From G963704535 sp963704535 (lineage in GTDB: Bacteria > Chloroflexota > Chloroflexia > Chloroflexales > Roseiflexaceae), in NCBI GenBank assembly GCA_963704535.1, contig OY969916.1, positions 5,952,001-6,016,000 on the forward strand: a stretch of DNA of 64,000 bases, read 5' to 3'. The stretch's first letter is position 1, and the number at the start of each line of letters is the position of its first letter. The notes under the pieces are model-generated. The model did no database searches. It had not been told where the DNA came from and was given only the letters and a program-made list of their open reading frames with translations. Both the position numbers and the translations under genes were made by a program. Of the stretch, positions 8,233 through 16,968 are shown one piece after another.

Positions 8233-9672
8233 GTGGCCACGACTGACTCCGCAACGTCGCGGATGATTCACGAGCAGGTCGTCGGGCTGGAGGTGCAGGT
8301 GCCGCTGCTGGACGGCTCGACGCGGCGGCCGATCAATTTCGACAACGCTGCCAGCACCCCGCCGCTCCAGCAGGTCCTCGATCTCGTCAACACGTTCATG
8401 ACCTGGTACAGCAGCGTCCACCGTGGGACCGGCTTCAAGTCGCGGGTGGCGACGCGCGCCTACGAGGATGCGCGCGAGGTCGTCGGGCGCTTTCTGGGCG
8501 CGCGGCCCGATCAGCATGTGGTGATCTTCGGCAAAAATACGACCGAGGCGATCAATAAGCTGGCCCGCCGGATGCCCTTTCGGCCCGGCGATGTCGTGCT
8601 CTGCTCGCTGATGGAGCACCACTCCAATGACCTGCCCTGGCGCGGCGTCGCCGAGGTTGCCCATATCGCGGTCGATTCGCTCGGCCGGCTCGACGAGGAC
8701 CACTTCGCGGCGCTGCTGGGCCACTACGCCGGACGTGTGCGGCTGGTGGCGGTCAGCGGCGGCAGCAACGTCACCGGGGCGATCGCGCCGATCCACCGGC
8801 TGGCCGAGCAGGCCCACGCCGCCGGCGCCGAGATCTTTGTCGACTGCGCCCAGCTTGCCCCCCACCGGCCAATCGACATCGGCGCGCTCGACGACCCCGC
8901 GCACCTCGACTATGTGGCGATCGCCGGCCACAAGATGTACGCGCCGTTCGGCACTGGCGCCCTGGTCGGCCGGCGTGACACATTCGCCCAGGGGACGCCC
9001 GAGTACGTCGGCGGCGGCACCGTCCTGACGGTGACGCCCGCCGAGGCGACCTGGGCCGCGCCGCCCGACCGCGACGAGGCCGGCAGCCCGAATGTCGTCG
9101 GTGCCGTGGCGCTCGCCGCCGCCATCGAGGCGCTGAGCGGCATTGGGATGGAGATCGTCGCGGCGCACGAGGCCGAGCTGACGGCCCACGCCCTGCGGCG
9201 GCTCGCGGCCATCCCCGGCCTACGTATCTATGGCGACACCGAACCCGAGCGGGCCGCCACGCGCCTGGGAGTCATCCCTTTCGGGCTCGACGGGGTGCCG
9301 CACCTCCTGGTCGCCGCGATCCTGAGCGCCGAGTTCGGCATCGCCGTGCGTAACGGCTCCTTCTGCGCCCAGCCGTATCTTCACCAGCTGCTCGGCCTCG
9401 CCGAGGCCGATATCGCCCGCGCCCACGCCGGCCTACGCGCCGGGGACCGCAGCAACCTGCCCGGCCTGGTGCGGGCCAGCTTCGGGTTGTACAATACAGC
9501 CGGGGAGATCGATGAGCTTGCCGACGCGCTTGGCGCGATCGCGCGCGGCGAGTATCAGGGCGAGTATCTTCAGGACCGCGCGACCGGCGACTTTCAACCA
9601 CGGGGATGGGCGCCCGACATCGGCGGCTACTTCAGCCTACGCGCCGAAGAGCGCTCTGGGGCGACATGTTAG
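8233..9672 (+). CDS. Class V aminotransferase, cysteine desulfurase-like
   Basis: About 479 residues from the GTG at 8233, which is preceded by AGAAGGAGA; residues encoded before it come from the repeat. It is a PLP fold-type I enzyme: FDNAASTPP at 36-44, EHHSND at 128-133, VDCAQLAPH with D204, and the PLP lysine K234 in AGHKMYAPFG. A cysteine at the desulfurase position is present (C379 in RNGSFCAQPY), which supports sulfur or selenium removal from cysteine-type substrates. It stands alone, with no SUF or molybdenum cofactor genes nearby, so the acceptor is unknown. Its stop overlaps that of the convergent kinase gene by 4 nt. Confidence 0.82.
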   Translation: MATTDSATSRMIHEQVVGLEVQVPLLDGSTRRPINFDNAASTPPLQQVLDLVNTFMTWYSSVHRGTGFKSRVATRAYEDAREVVGRFLGARPDQHVVIFGKNTTEAINKLARRMPFRPGDVVLCSLMEHHSNDLPWRGVAEVAHIAVDSLGRLDEDHFAALLGHYAGRVRLVAVSGGSNVTGAIAPIHRLAEQAHAAGAEIFVDCAQLAPHRPIDIGALDDPAHLDYVAIAGHKMYAPFGTGALVGRRDTFAQGTPEYVGGGTVLTVTPAEATWAAPPDRDEAGSPNVVGAVALAAAIEALSGIGMEIVAAHEAELTAHALRRLAAIPGLRIYGDTEPERAATRLGVIPFGLDGVPHLLVAAILSAEFGIAVRNGSFCAQPYLHQLLGLAEADIARAHAGLRAGDRSNLPGLVRASFGLYNTAGEIDELADALGAIARGEYQGEYLQDRATGDFQPRGWAPDIGGYFSLRAEERSGATC

Positions 9673-11918
9673 ACTTCGACGCTCGATGGATCGCCGACCG
9701 CCTGCCAGATCTTCTCGGCCAGCGCGTCCCTCGCGAATGGCTTGCGTAGAAACCCAACCACATTGTAGCCATCGAAGTGATTGTTCGCGCGATCCTCGCC
9801 GTAGCCGCTCATCAGCACAATCGGGATGCCTGGTTTGAGGCTGCTGATAGCGTGGAACACCTGCTCGCCATTGATATGCGGTAGAGTCATATCCAGCAGC
9901 ACGCACGAAATAGCGTCGGTGTGGACGCGGAATGTCTCCAGCCCAGCCTGGCTGTCCCCGGCGATCAGCGCCGTATAGCCAAGCCGCTCCAACATTCGCG
10001 CCGCCACGGTGCGTACCGACCTCTCGTCGTCCACGATCAGCACCGTGAGCCCCTGGGCGACCGGGGCCTCTAAGGGCGCGACGGTGGCACAATCGAGGGC
10101 CACCAGGCCCACCGGCTCGATGTGCTTCTGCGCGACCGCGATAGCGGGGAACAAGATCGTGAAGGTGGTGCCCTGGCCACACTCGCTCTGGACCTTGAGC
10201 GCCCCTTTGTGGCCGCGCACAATGCCCAGCACCGCCGCGAGACCCAGCCCGCGCCCGGCAAACTTGGTGCTGAAGAACGGGTCAAAAATCTTCGTCAGCA
10301 TGTTCGCGTCCATTCCACACCCGCTATCGGCGACCTCCAGCCGGATATACGCGCCCGGCGCCAGATCCGGCGCCAGGTAGGTCTCGGCCAGGTAAGCACG
10401 ATCGGCCTGGACGAGACTGGTGCTAACGGTGATGGTGCCGTTCGCTTCGCCAATCGCTTCGGAGGCATTGATGATCAGGTTCATCACCACCTGGCGGATC
10501 TGGCTGCTGTCGGCCTCGATCGGCGGAAGCTGGGAGGCGAGATTATAGTGCAGGCGCGCGGTCTTGGCGACCGAGACGTTGAGCAGCATAATCATCTCTT
10601 CAGCCAGGGCGTTGAGGTCGAGCGGCTGTAGGAAGAAGTGCCCGCGGCCGGTATAGGCCAGCATCTGCCGGGTCAGGTCGGCGGCGCGCCGGGCGACGAC
10701 CTCGATCTGCTCGACGCTCTCGCGCGTACACGACCCCGCCGGCAGATCGCGCAGCGCCAGCCCGGCGTTGCCTTGGATGCTCATCAGCATATTGTTGAAA
10801 TCGTGGGCAATTCCGCCGGCCAGCACGCCCAGGCTTTCAAGCTTCTGGGTCTCCAGCAGCTTACGTTCGAGCTTGTATTGCTCTTCCTCGCTATGCTTAC
10901 GCTCGGTGATATCCTGCGCCGCGCCAAGCACACGTACGATCCGTTCGTGCCCGGCATCCCACTCCGGCCGGGTGTAGTCCCGCAGCCAGCGTACCGTCCC
11001 ATCTTTGGCGATGATGCGGAAGTCGCACACGTGCGACCGGCCGGCGCCGATCGTCGTGGAGTGCCGCTGGACGACCGGCAGATCCTCTGGGTGGATCATC
11101 GTGAGCCACGTTTCGAAGGTCACATCTGCTTGGGTATACCCGATCATCGTGGCGAAGGCTTCGGTGACCCACTCGAATGTCCAGGTACCGTCGGGGGCGA
11201 TTCGCACCGCATAGACATAATCAGAGGTAAGCTCGGAGATGGCCCGATAGCGGTCCTCTCGCTCGCGCGCCTCGGTCGTGCGCGCCAGGACATCGGCCTC
11301 GAGTCTGGCCTGGATCGCCCGCAAGGCCGCGTTGGCCACGCGAGTCTGCTCCAGCAGCCGGGTAAGGCGGCTGCGGTACTGCCACAGCAGCAGCAAGATC
11401 AGCGCGCCGATCGCGCCAATCGAGACTAGCAGCGGCAGATAATTCAGCAGAAACGTCGGCCAGGAGCGCTCCGAGGGCTCGACAAAGGTATACTTGGCCA
11501 GAAAGGCGTTCGCGACCATCACGAGCCAGGATACGATAATCAGGCGCCGCAGGGCGGCGGCGCTCAAGTACGGCAGCGCAACCGCCACCGCCATCAAAGG
11601 GACCAGCATCACGACCGGCAGCGCGATCGGCGCGAGCAGCACCCCGATCATCCCGCCGGCCAGCAAGCCGGAGCTGATCACCAGGCTAGCCAGGCTCAAC
11701 CGGCCGCCGCGCACCTGGCGCCGCGACCAGAGCAACACGCCCATAAACGCGACCATCAGCACTGCGACCGGCAGCAGCGGCCGGTTGGAGGTCGCCACGA
11801 AGAGCAGCGCATCCAGGATCGCCAGGCCAAGGATCGCCGGGTTCAACCAGCCGAGGAACTGTTCCAGCCACACGCGCTCGGTGGGCGGATCGATGGAGGC
11901 TCGCGGGGACGTGGTCAC
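9669..11918 (-). CDS. Membrane PAS hybrid histidine kinase with receiver
   Basis: 749 residues from a GTG start with CAGGAGG upstream. Residues 1-180 hold about five to six membrane segments without a large external loop, then a short coiled coil, a PAS domain (about 220-340), HisKA of the LAGGIAHDFNNML type with phosphoacceptor H372, an HATPase domain (NLIINASEAI, DSGCGMD, GRGLGLAAV) and a C-terminal receiver (LIVDDERS, LLDMTLPHINGEQ, RKPF). This domain order matches the large PAS kinase-receiver group with the aspartate donor in cis. No separate output regulator is adjacent. Tail-to-tail 4-nt overlap with the aminotransferase gene. Confidence 0.88.
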   Translation of the reverse strand: MTTSPRASIDPPTERVWLEQFLGWLNPAILGLAILDALLFVATSNRPLLPVAVLMVAFMGVLLWSRRQVRGGRLSLASLVISSGLLAGGMIGVLLAPIALPVVMLVPLMAVAVALPYLSAAALRRLIIVSWLVMVANAFLAKYTFVEPSERSWPTFLLNYLPLLVSIGAIGALILLLLWQYRSRLTRLLEQTRVANAALRAIQARLEADVLARTTEAREREDRYRAISELTSDYVYAVRIAPDGTWTFEWVTEAFATMIGYTQADVTFETWLTMIHPEDLPVVQRHSTTIGAGRSHVCDFRIIAKDGTVRWLRDYTRPEWDAGHERIVRVLGAAQDITERKHSEEEQYKLERKLLETQKLESLGVLAGGIAHDFNNMLMSIQGNAGLALRDLPAGSCTRESVEQIEVVARRAADLTRQMLAYTGRGHFFLQPLDLNALAEEMIMLLNVSVAKTARLHYNLASQLPPIEADSSQIRQVVMNLIINASEAIGEANGTITVSTSLVQADRAYLAETYLAPDLAPGAYIRLEVADSGCGMDANMLTKIFDPFFSTKFAGRGLGLAAVLGIVRGHKGALKVQSECGQGTTFTILFPAIAVAQKHIEPVGLVALDCATVAPLEAPVAQGLTVLIVDDERSVRTVAARMLERLGYTALIAGDSQAGLETFRVHTDAISCVLLDMTLPHINGEQVFHAISSLKPGIPIVLMSGYGEDRANNHFDGYNVVGFLRKPFARDALAEKIWQAVGDPSSVEV

Positions 11919-11939
11919 GAAGGCCCTCCTGGAAACAAG

Positions 11940-12066
11940 CTAGTGGGTCACTTGATGTGCTCATCGGCATTTGTCCGTGTTGCGTGTTGCGTGTTGCGTG
12001 TCAGCGGGCACGTAACACGCAACACGCAACAGAGAATGGAGATATCGATGTTAAACGACCCACTAG
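11940..12066. repeat. Inverted tandem 7-mer repeat (CAACACG family) inside outer arms
   Basis: Three to four CGTGTTG units (11976-12002) face CAACACG units (12012-12030). The whole sits between CTAGTGGGT (11940-11948) and ACCCACTAG (12058-12066), so a second inverted pair brackets it. Confidence 0.75.
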
Positions 12067-12275
12067 GCAAGTGTAGATACGATCATCGGGTTCCGCACTT
12101 CGCGGGAGATTGCGCCGCTGAGCCAGGAGTTCGAGCCCGGCCCTGCCTTTGCATGGTAGCGAGTTTTTGCGTTTTGCCTATAGCCTGCTGGTCCTATCGG
12201 CACATAGGATGACGGGTTCGCAGAGGTACGCTGGCACGGGAACTGCTCGATGGCAATTCAGCGATACGCGCTTCC

Positions 12276-12303
12276 TTGACAGGGTATCGCCACGTGGTAT
12301 GAT
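12276..12303 (+). promoter_or_regulatory. Sigma70-type promoter of hpd
   Basis: TTGACA at 12276-12281 and TATGAT at 12298-12303 with a 16-bp spacer, about 45 nt before the hpd start codon. A CACGTGG overlaps the spacer end. Confidence 0.7.
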
Positions 12304-12347
12304 CCAGGGCCTGAATAATAGATAAATAGCACGAAGGAGGAACGACA

Positions 12348-13448
12348 ATGGCGTCCGATCCCCTCGATCTACAAGCGATCGATTATGTCGAGTTCTATGT
12401 CTCGAACGCGCGCCAGGCGGCCCATTTCTACCGCACCACGCTGGGCCTGCGGCCCGTCGCCTATGCCGGCCTGGAGACCGGGATGCGCGACCGGGTCTCG
12501 TGGGTGCTCGAACGGCGGAATGTTCGCTTTGTGGTGAGCGCGCCGCTGCTGCCCGACCCAGCCCACCCGATCGCTGCCCATATCGCACAGCACGGCGACG
12601 GCGTCAAGGACATCGCGCTGCGGGTGTCCGACGCCGCGGCGGCCTACCAGGAGGCGCTGCGCCGGGGCGCCCATGGCGTCCAGGAGCCGACGACCGCCGA
12701 GGATCGCCACGGTCGGGTCATCAAAGCCACCGTCGCCACCTACGGAGATACGGTCCACAGCTTCATTCAGCGCGACGGGTACGAGGGCGCTTTTATGCCG
12801 GGCTTCCGCGCGGTCGACCAGGCGCCGCCCGCGCCGGAGACCGGCATCGCCGCGATCGACCACATCGTCGGCAATGTCGAGCTGGGCCGGATGGACGAGT
12901 GGGTCAGGTTCTACCGCGACGTGCTGGGTTTCTCGCAACTGCTGCACTTCGACGACCAGGATATCAGCACCGAATACTCGGCGCTGATGAGCAAGGTCAT
13001 GCAGAACGGCACCGGTCGGATCAAGTTCCCGATCAACGAGCCAGCCGAGGGCCGGCGCAAGAGCCAGATCGAGGAGTACCTCGACTACTACGGCGGCCCC
13101 GGCGTCCAGCACATCGCCCTGGCGACCGGCAATATCCTGGCCAGCGTGGACGCGCTGAAGGCGGCCGGGATCTCATTTCTGCGCGTGCCCGATATCTACT
13201 ACGAGGAGTTGCCGGGTCGCGTCGGCACGATCGCCGAAAATGTGCGTGAGCTTGCCAAGCGCGGCGTGCTGGTGGACCGCGACGAGGAAGGCTACCTGTT
13301 GCAGATCTTCAGCCAGCCGTTGCAGGACCGCCCGACACTGTTCATTGAGATCATCCAGCGCAAGGGCAGCCGCGGGTTCGGCAAAGGCAATTTTAAGGCG
13401 CTATTCGAGGCGATCGAGCGGGAGCAGGATCAACGGGGGAACCTGTAG
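12348..13448 (+). CDS. hpd: 4-hydroxyphenylpyruvate dioxygenase
   Basis: 366 residues. A non-heme iron enzyme that turns 4-hydroxyphenylpyruvate, O2 into homogentisate and CO2 in tyrosine breakdown. Two vicinal-oxygen-chelate halves are seen (IDYVEFYVSNARQAAHFY at 11-28 and IDHIVGNVELGRMDEWVRFYRDVLGF from 160). Iron ligands are H162, H245 (VQHIALAT) and E324 (LFIEIIQR). The C-terminal GFGKGNFKALFEAIE is the conserved substrate-side helix. AAGGAGG lies 8 nt before the ATG and a good promoter precedes it. Followed by the fumarylacetoacetase-family gene and, 3.5 kb on, by homogentisate dioxygenase, so the set makes a tyrosine-to-fumarate route. Confidence 0.96.
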   Translation: MASDPLDLQAIDYVEFYVSNARQAAHFYRTTLGLRPVAYAGLETGMRDRVSWVLERRNVRFVVSAPLLPDPAHPIAAHIAQHGDGVKDIALRVSDAAAAYQEALRRGAHGVQEPTTAEDRHGRVIKATVATYGDTVHSFIQRDGYEGAFMPGFRAVDQAPPAPETGIAAIDHIVGNVELGRMDEWVRFYRDVLGFSQLLHFDDQDISTEYSALMSKVMQNGTGRIKFPINEPAEGRRKSQIEEYLDYYGGPGVQHIALATGNILASVDALKAAGISFLRVPDIYYEELPGRVGTIAENVRELAKRGVLVDRDEEGYLLQIFSQPLQDRPTLFIEIIQRKGSRGFGKGNFKALFEAIEREQDQRGNL

Positions 13449-13462
13449 AGTCCGTTGTCGAT

Positions 13463-13512
13463 TTGAAAAGGGGGAGTTTGAGGGGGCTGCCCCCTCAAGA
13501 ACCCCTTTCCAC
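13463..13512. repeat. G-rich palindromic element after hpd
   Basis: GAAAAGGGGGAGTTTGAGGGGG, GCTG, CCCCCTCAAGAACCCCTTTCC: a classic copy of the TTGAGGGG/CCCCTCAA family, between hpd and the next gene. Confidence 0.8.
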
Positions 13513-13533
13513 TCATCCTCGTTCAGAGGTGAT

Positions 13534-14573
13534 ATGCGATTCGTCAGCTTCAACTACATCGACAGCTTCCCCCGCGCCGGCGTGCTGCTGGGCGGGGCAG
13601 TGATCGACCTGGCCGCGGCGGCGCCGCTGGTCTTTGAGGATCTGGATGCGCCGCGCTGGGAGCTGCTCGACATCCTGCGCGGCGTGCCGGAGGGAATGGG
13701 CCTCGACGCGGCGGCCGAGATCGCGGCGGCGGTGCTGGACCAGCTCGGCGTCGCCAGCGCCGACGACTTCGGAGAGGCGCCGGGCGGCGATGGCGCCCGC
13801 GACCGCGGTATGGCCGGGCCGATCTCGATCGGCGGGGCCGAGATGCTGCTGCCGATCGACGAGGTGCGGCTGCTGGCGCCGCTGCCGCGCCCGGCCAGCC
13901 TGCGCGACTTCTACGCCTTTGCACAGCACATCGAGACGGCGATGCGCGCAACGCAGCCGCCCGGTGCCGCTGGCCTGGTACGAGATCCCGGTCTTCTACT
14001 TCGGGAACCACGCAGCGATCTACGGCCCTGAACGCCGATATCCCGATGCCGCGCTCCCTGGCGCTGGACTACGAGCTGGAGGTCGCCTGCGTGATCGGGC
14101 GGGCCGGCCGCGATATCGCCGAGGAGGACGCCGAGGAGTACATCGCCGGCTACACGATCATGAACGACTGGAGCGCCCGCGACCTCCAGCGCGAGGAGAT
14201 GAGCGTCGGGCTTGGGCCGGCTAAGGGCAAGGATTTCGCGACCTCGCTGGGCCCCTGGCTGGTCACGCCCGACGAGCTGGAGGAACTGGCGCTGGGCGAT
14301 GGGCGCTTCAATCTCACCATGGCCGCGCGCGTCAATGGCGTCGAGCGCTCGCGGGGCAACTTCCGCGACATCTACTACACCTTCGCCCAGATGATCGCGC
14401 GGGCCTCGCGTGACGTGACCCTGCACCCCGGCGACGTGCTGGGCAGCGGCACCGTCGGCACCGGCTGCCTGTTGGAGCTAACCGGCGGCGAGGGGCCGTG
14501 GCTTGCGCCCGGCGACTTGGTCGAGCTTGAAGTGACTGGCCTCGGCACGCTGCGGAACCGAATTATTCCATGA
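13534..14573 (+). pseudogene. Fumarylacetoacetase-family gene with two +1 shifts
   Basis: ATG 13534 follows AGAGGTG. Frame one encodes MRFVSFNYIDSFPRAGVLLGG up to about 13968; frame two encodes PVPLAWYEIPVFYFGNHAAIYGP up to about 14031; frame three, from NADIPMPRSLALDYELEVACVIG, runs to the stop at 14573. Joined, they make a normal FAH-fold enzyme with the metal-site EyIAGYTIMNDWSARD region and KGKDFATSLGPWLVT. Removing one C near 13968-13970 and one base near 14031 restores a single frame of about 345 residues. The role would be cleavage of fumarylacetoacetate in the homogentisate pathway. Both shifts fall within 65 bp, which points to sequencing or assembly error, but recent decay is possible. 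Confidence 0.75.
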
Positions 14574-16849
14574 GATCGTGTTTGAAAAGGGGCAGTTTGA
14601 AGCCCTCAATTCTCAATTCTCAATTCTCAATTCTCAATTTTCTCCCAGTTGTTCTCCTCGTGATCGGCGCGTGGTTGGCGGCGTGGCTGGCGACACAGGC
14701 GGCCGGCGCGCCGCGTTGCGTCGTCGGCGCGGAAGATGACCTGGGCTGCGCGCGCGGCTTCGAGACCCGCGAGCGCGACGGGGCACGACCGTTCCGCTGG
14801 ACCGACGAGCAGGCCAGCGTCGTGCTGGCCGGGCTTGGCTACGGGCCGGCCCGTGCGGTCGAGCTGACGCTGGCCGCGCCGCGCCCGCCCGGCGACGCGC
14901 CCGCCGTCGTCTTGTCGGCTGGCGGGCATGCGGTCGGCTTCATCGCTGGGCCAGCCCCGCGCCGCTACCGGCTGCTGCTGCCGGGGGGCTTCCCGGCCGG
15001 CGACCGCGCGGAGATCACTGTAACCAGCGCGACGTTCACGCCGGAGGGCGGCGCGCGCAGCCTGGGCGCGATGGTCTACGAGGCGCGCGCGCTGCCGCTG
15101 GGCGCGCGCGCGCCGGGGCCACTGCTGGTGCTGGCGCTGCTGGGCCTGGGCCTGGCCGCATACGTCGCCGTCGAATGGGCATCCACCACCGCGATAGAAA
15201 AAGTGCAAAGCGTCAAGATCTTTCCCTGGTTTCACTCGCGCTGGCTGCCCGCGCTCGTCGGCCTGGTCGTGATCGGGGTAGCGGCGGCGCTGTGGTCCCG
15301 GCTGCCCATGCGCGTCGCGCCGTTCCTGCCCGCGCTGGCGCTGCTGGTTGGGGGCGCAGCACTAGCGGCGCGGCGAACGGGCGGCTTCGCCCTGCTCACG
15401 CGCCCGCCAATCCTGACGGCGCTCCTGGCCAGCGCCGCGATCGACGGCGCGATCGTGGGTGGCGCCTTGCGCGGGCCGTGGATCACACTGGCAGTGGCCG
15501 CGCAGGCGGCGCTCACGGTCTGGGCGATGCGGCGCCATCCTCCATCCTCCATCCTCCATCCTCCATCCGCAGTGCTGCTGGTCGCGCTGGCCGTGCGGCT
15601 GCTAGCCTTCGCGGCTCGGCTGCTGGCCGCTCGCGGCGCCAACGACCCCGACGTCGAGCTGTTCTACAGCTATGGCCGGGCCACGCTGGACCTCGGCACC
15701 CCGTTCGTCGAGTACCCGTCGGGCGCGCTACTGCCCTGGGCACTCATGGCGCTCCCCGCCAGCCGCGAGCTGTTCGCGCTGCTGCTGCCGCTGCTCAACC
15801 TGGCCTGCGACCTGGCGATCGTGTGGGCGCTCTGGACACTCGGAGAACAAAGAACAAAGAACAAAGAACAAAGAACCAGAGCGGATGCTCAAGAGCCGAA
15901 GAACAACGGACAACGGACAACGGACAACGGACAATTTGCCCTGTTCTACGCCCTCTCGCCGCTGCTGCTGCCGTTCTGGCACGGGAAGTACGACCCGCTG
16001 CCGGCGGCGTTGCTGGTGGTCGGGTTAGCCGTCTTCGCCAGGCGGCGACCCGGCTGGGCCGGGGCGGCGCTCGGCCTGGGCGGCGCGGTCAAGTGGGTGC
16101 CATGGCTGGCGGCGCCGTTCCTGGCCTGGGAGCTGCTGCGCCCCTCCAGGGCCGGGCCACGCTGGGGTGCCTTTGCGCGCTTCTGCGGCGCGTTCGCCGG
16201 GGTCGTCGTCGCCGTCTCGCTGCCGTTCGCCCTGCGCGATCCGCAGACCTTTCTGGCGCCCTACACGCTCCAGGGCGGCCGCCAGATCGTCGGCGAGAGC
16301 ATCTGGTTCCCGCTGGCGCTGCTGCTCAACCCCGGCCTGATCGAGCGGCTGGCCGCGCCGTGGGAGAGCGTCGCCGGCGCGCCGATCGGGGCCGGCGCGA
16401 CCGTCGCCGCACAGGCGCTGGCGCTGGCGGCCCTGGCGCTGGCCCAGCTCGCGCGGCCCTCGCAGCAGCGGCGCACGCTGGCGCTGGCCGCCCTGGCGCC
16501 GGCGGTCTTTCTGCTGCTCAATCGGGTGTTCAGCCCGCAGTACTTGCTGGTGATCACCGCATGTAGCCTCAGCGCCGGGGCGGTCCTGCTGCGTGGCCGC
16601 GCGGCCTGGGCGCTGATCTCGGCGCTGGCGCTGATGCAGGCCGCCAACCTGATGATCTGGCCGAACACCGCCGGTTCCTGGCTGCTGGCATCGATCGTGA
16701 TGTTCACCCTCGGCGTCGGCGTGGTGATCTGGCTGGCGATCCATGCCGCGCGACGAACGACGACCACCGAAGGTTTGAACGGGGAAGTGGCGGAGGGTTT
16801 GGAAGCAGCGGAAAGTCGTATGGAGCAGATCGCCGTACCCGACAGATGA
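14570..16849 (+). CDS. Multi-pass membrane glycosyltransferase-like protein (DUF2029/GT87 type)
   Basis: 759 residues. A first membrane segment (about 25-45), an external beta-type domain (about 50-170), then many hydrophobic segments. The pattern DPDVELFYSYGRATLDLGTPFVEYPSGALLPW, then WHGKYDPLPA and LGGAVKWVPWLAAPFLAWELL is that of polyprenol-phosphate-mannose-dependent GT-C/GT87 enzymes. Three repeat insertions lie in frame: at the N-terminus (14606-14640), about residue 325 (15537-15568) and about residues 425-457 (15844-15936), the last in a cytoplasmic or external loop. It overlaps the previous stop codon by 4 nt but has no metabolic link to tyrosine breakdown that can be seen. Confidence 0.75.
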   Translation: MRSCLKRGSLKPSILNSQFSILNFLPVVLLVIGAWLAAWLATQAAGAPRCVVGAEDDLGCARGFETRERDGARPFRWTDEQASVVLAGLGYGPARAVELTLAAPRPPGDAPAVVLSAGGHAVGFIAGPAPRRYRLLLPGGFPAGDRAEITVTSATFTPEGGARSLGAMVYEARALPLGARAPGPLLVLALLGLGLAAYVAVEWASTTAIEKVQSVKIFPWFHSRWLPALVGLVVIGVAAALWSRLPMRVAPFLPALALLVGGAALAARRTGGFALLTRPPILTALLASAAIDGAIVGGALRGPWITLAVAAQAALTVWAMRRHPPSSILHPPSAVLLVALAVRLLAFAARLLAARGANDPDVELFYSYGRATLDLGTPFVEYPSGALLPWALMALPASRELFALLLPLLNLACDLAIVWALWTLGEQRTKNKEQRTRADAQEPKNNGQRTTDNGQFALFYALSPLLLPFWHGKYDPLPAALLVVGLAVFARRRPGWAGAALGLGGAVKWVPWLAAPFLAWELLRPSRAGPRWGAFARFCGAFAGVVVAVSLPFALRDPQTFLAPYTLQGGRQIVGESIWFPLALLLNPGLIERLAAPWESVAGAPIGAGATVAAQALALAALALAQLARPSQQRRTLALAALAPAVFLLLNRVFSPQYLLVITACSLSAGAVLLRGRAAWALISALALMQAANLMIWPNTAGSWLLASIVMFTLGVGVVIWLAIHAARRTTTTEGLNGEVAEGLEAAESRMEQIAVPDR
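14606..14640. repeat. Tandem 7-mer CAATTCT inside gene start
   Basis: About five CAATTCT units. In the frame of the membrane protein they encode a peptide with 7-residue period (SILNSQF). Confidence 0.8.
15537..15568. repeat. Tandem 7-mer ATCCTCC inside coding sequence
   Basis: Four units of ATCCTCC, encoding HPPSSIL-type residues in frame between two membrane segments. Confidence 0.8.
15844..15936. repeat. Tandem AAGAACA and GGACAAC 7-mers inside coding sequence
   Basis: Four AAGAACA-type units (15844-15877), a 25-nt joiner, then four GGACAAC units (15903-15936). In frame they encode EQRTKNK and QRTTDNG periods, adding about 33 hydrophilic residues between two membrane segments. Confidence 0.85.
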
Positions 16850-16904
16850 GGTGACGCAGAACCTGTAGGGCAGGCCCTCCGTGGCCGCCCATGGCCGCCC
16901 CGAC

Positions 16905-16951
16905 CCACGCATCACGCATCACGTTTCACGCATCACGTAAATCGTAAATCC
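16905..16951. repeat. Tandem CACGCAT 7-mers
   Basis: Units CACGCAT, CACGCAT, CACGTTT, CACGCAT, CACGTAA, ATCGTAA in a row without an inverted partner, just before hmgA. Confidence 0.75.
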
Positions 16952-16968
16952 ATAAAAGGAGGCCGAAG

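Larger units (their letters stand above)
11919..12347. other. Intergenic region between kinase and hpd
   Basis: 429 bp between divergent genes. It contains the inverted 7-mer repeat (11940-12066) and a consensus-like promoter (12276-12303) for hpd. The stretch 12067-12270 shows no convincing gene. A phrase near 12180-12210 (CCTATAGCC then GGTCCTAT) recurs loosely near 4975-4995, meaning unknown. Confidence 0.5.

Noticed and set aside
4970..12210. Shared CCTATAGCC/GGTCCTAT phrase near 4975-4995 and 12178-12210 as a riboswitch or operator
   Set aside because: Only two loose copies with no conserved structure; too weak to call.
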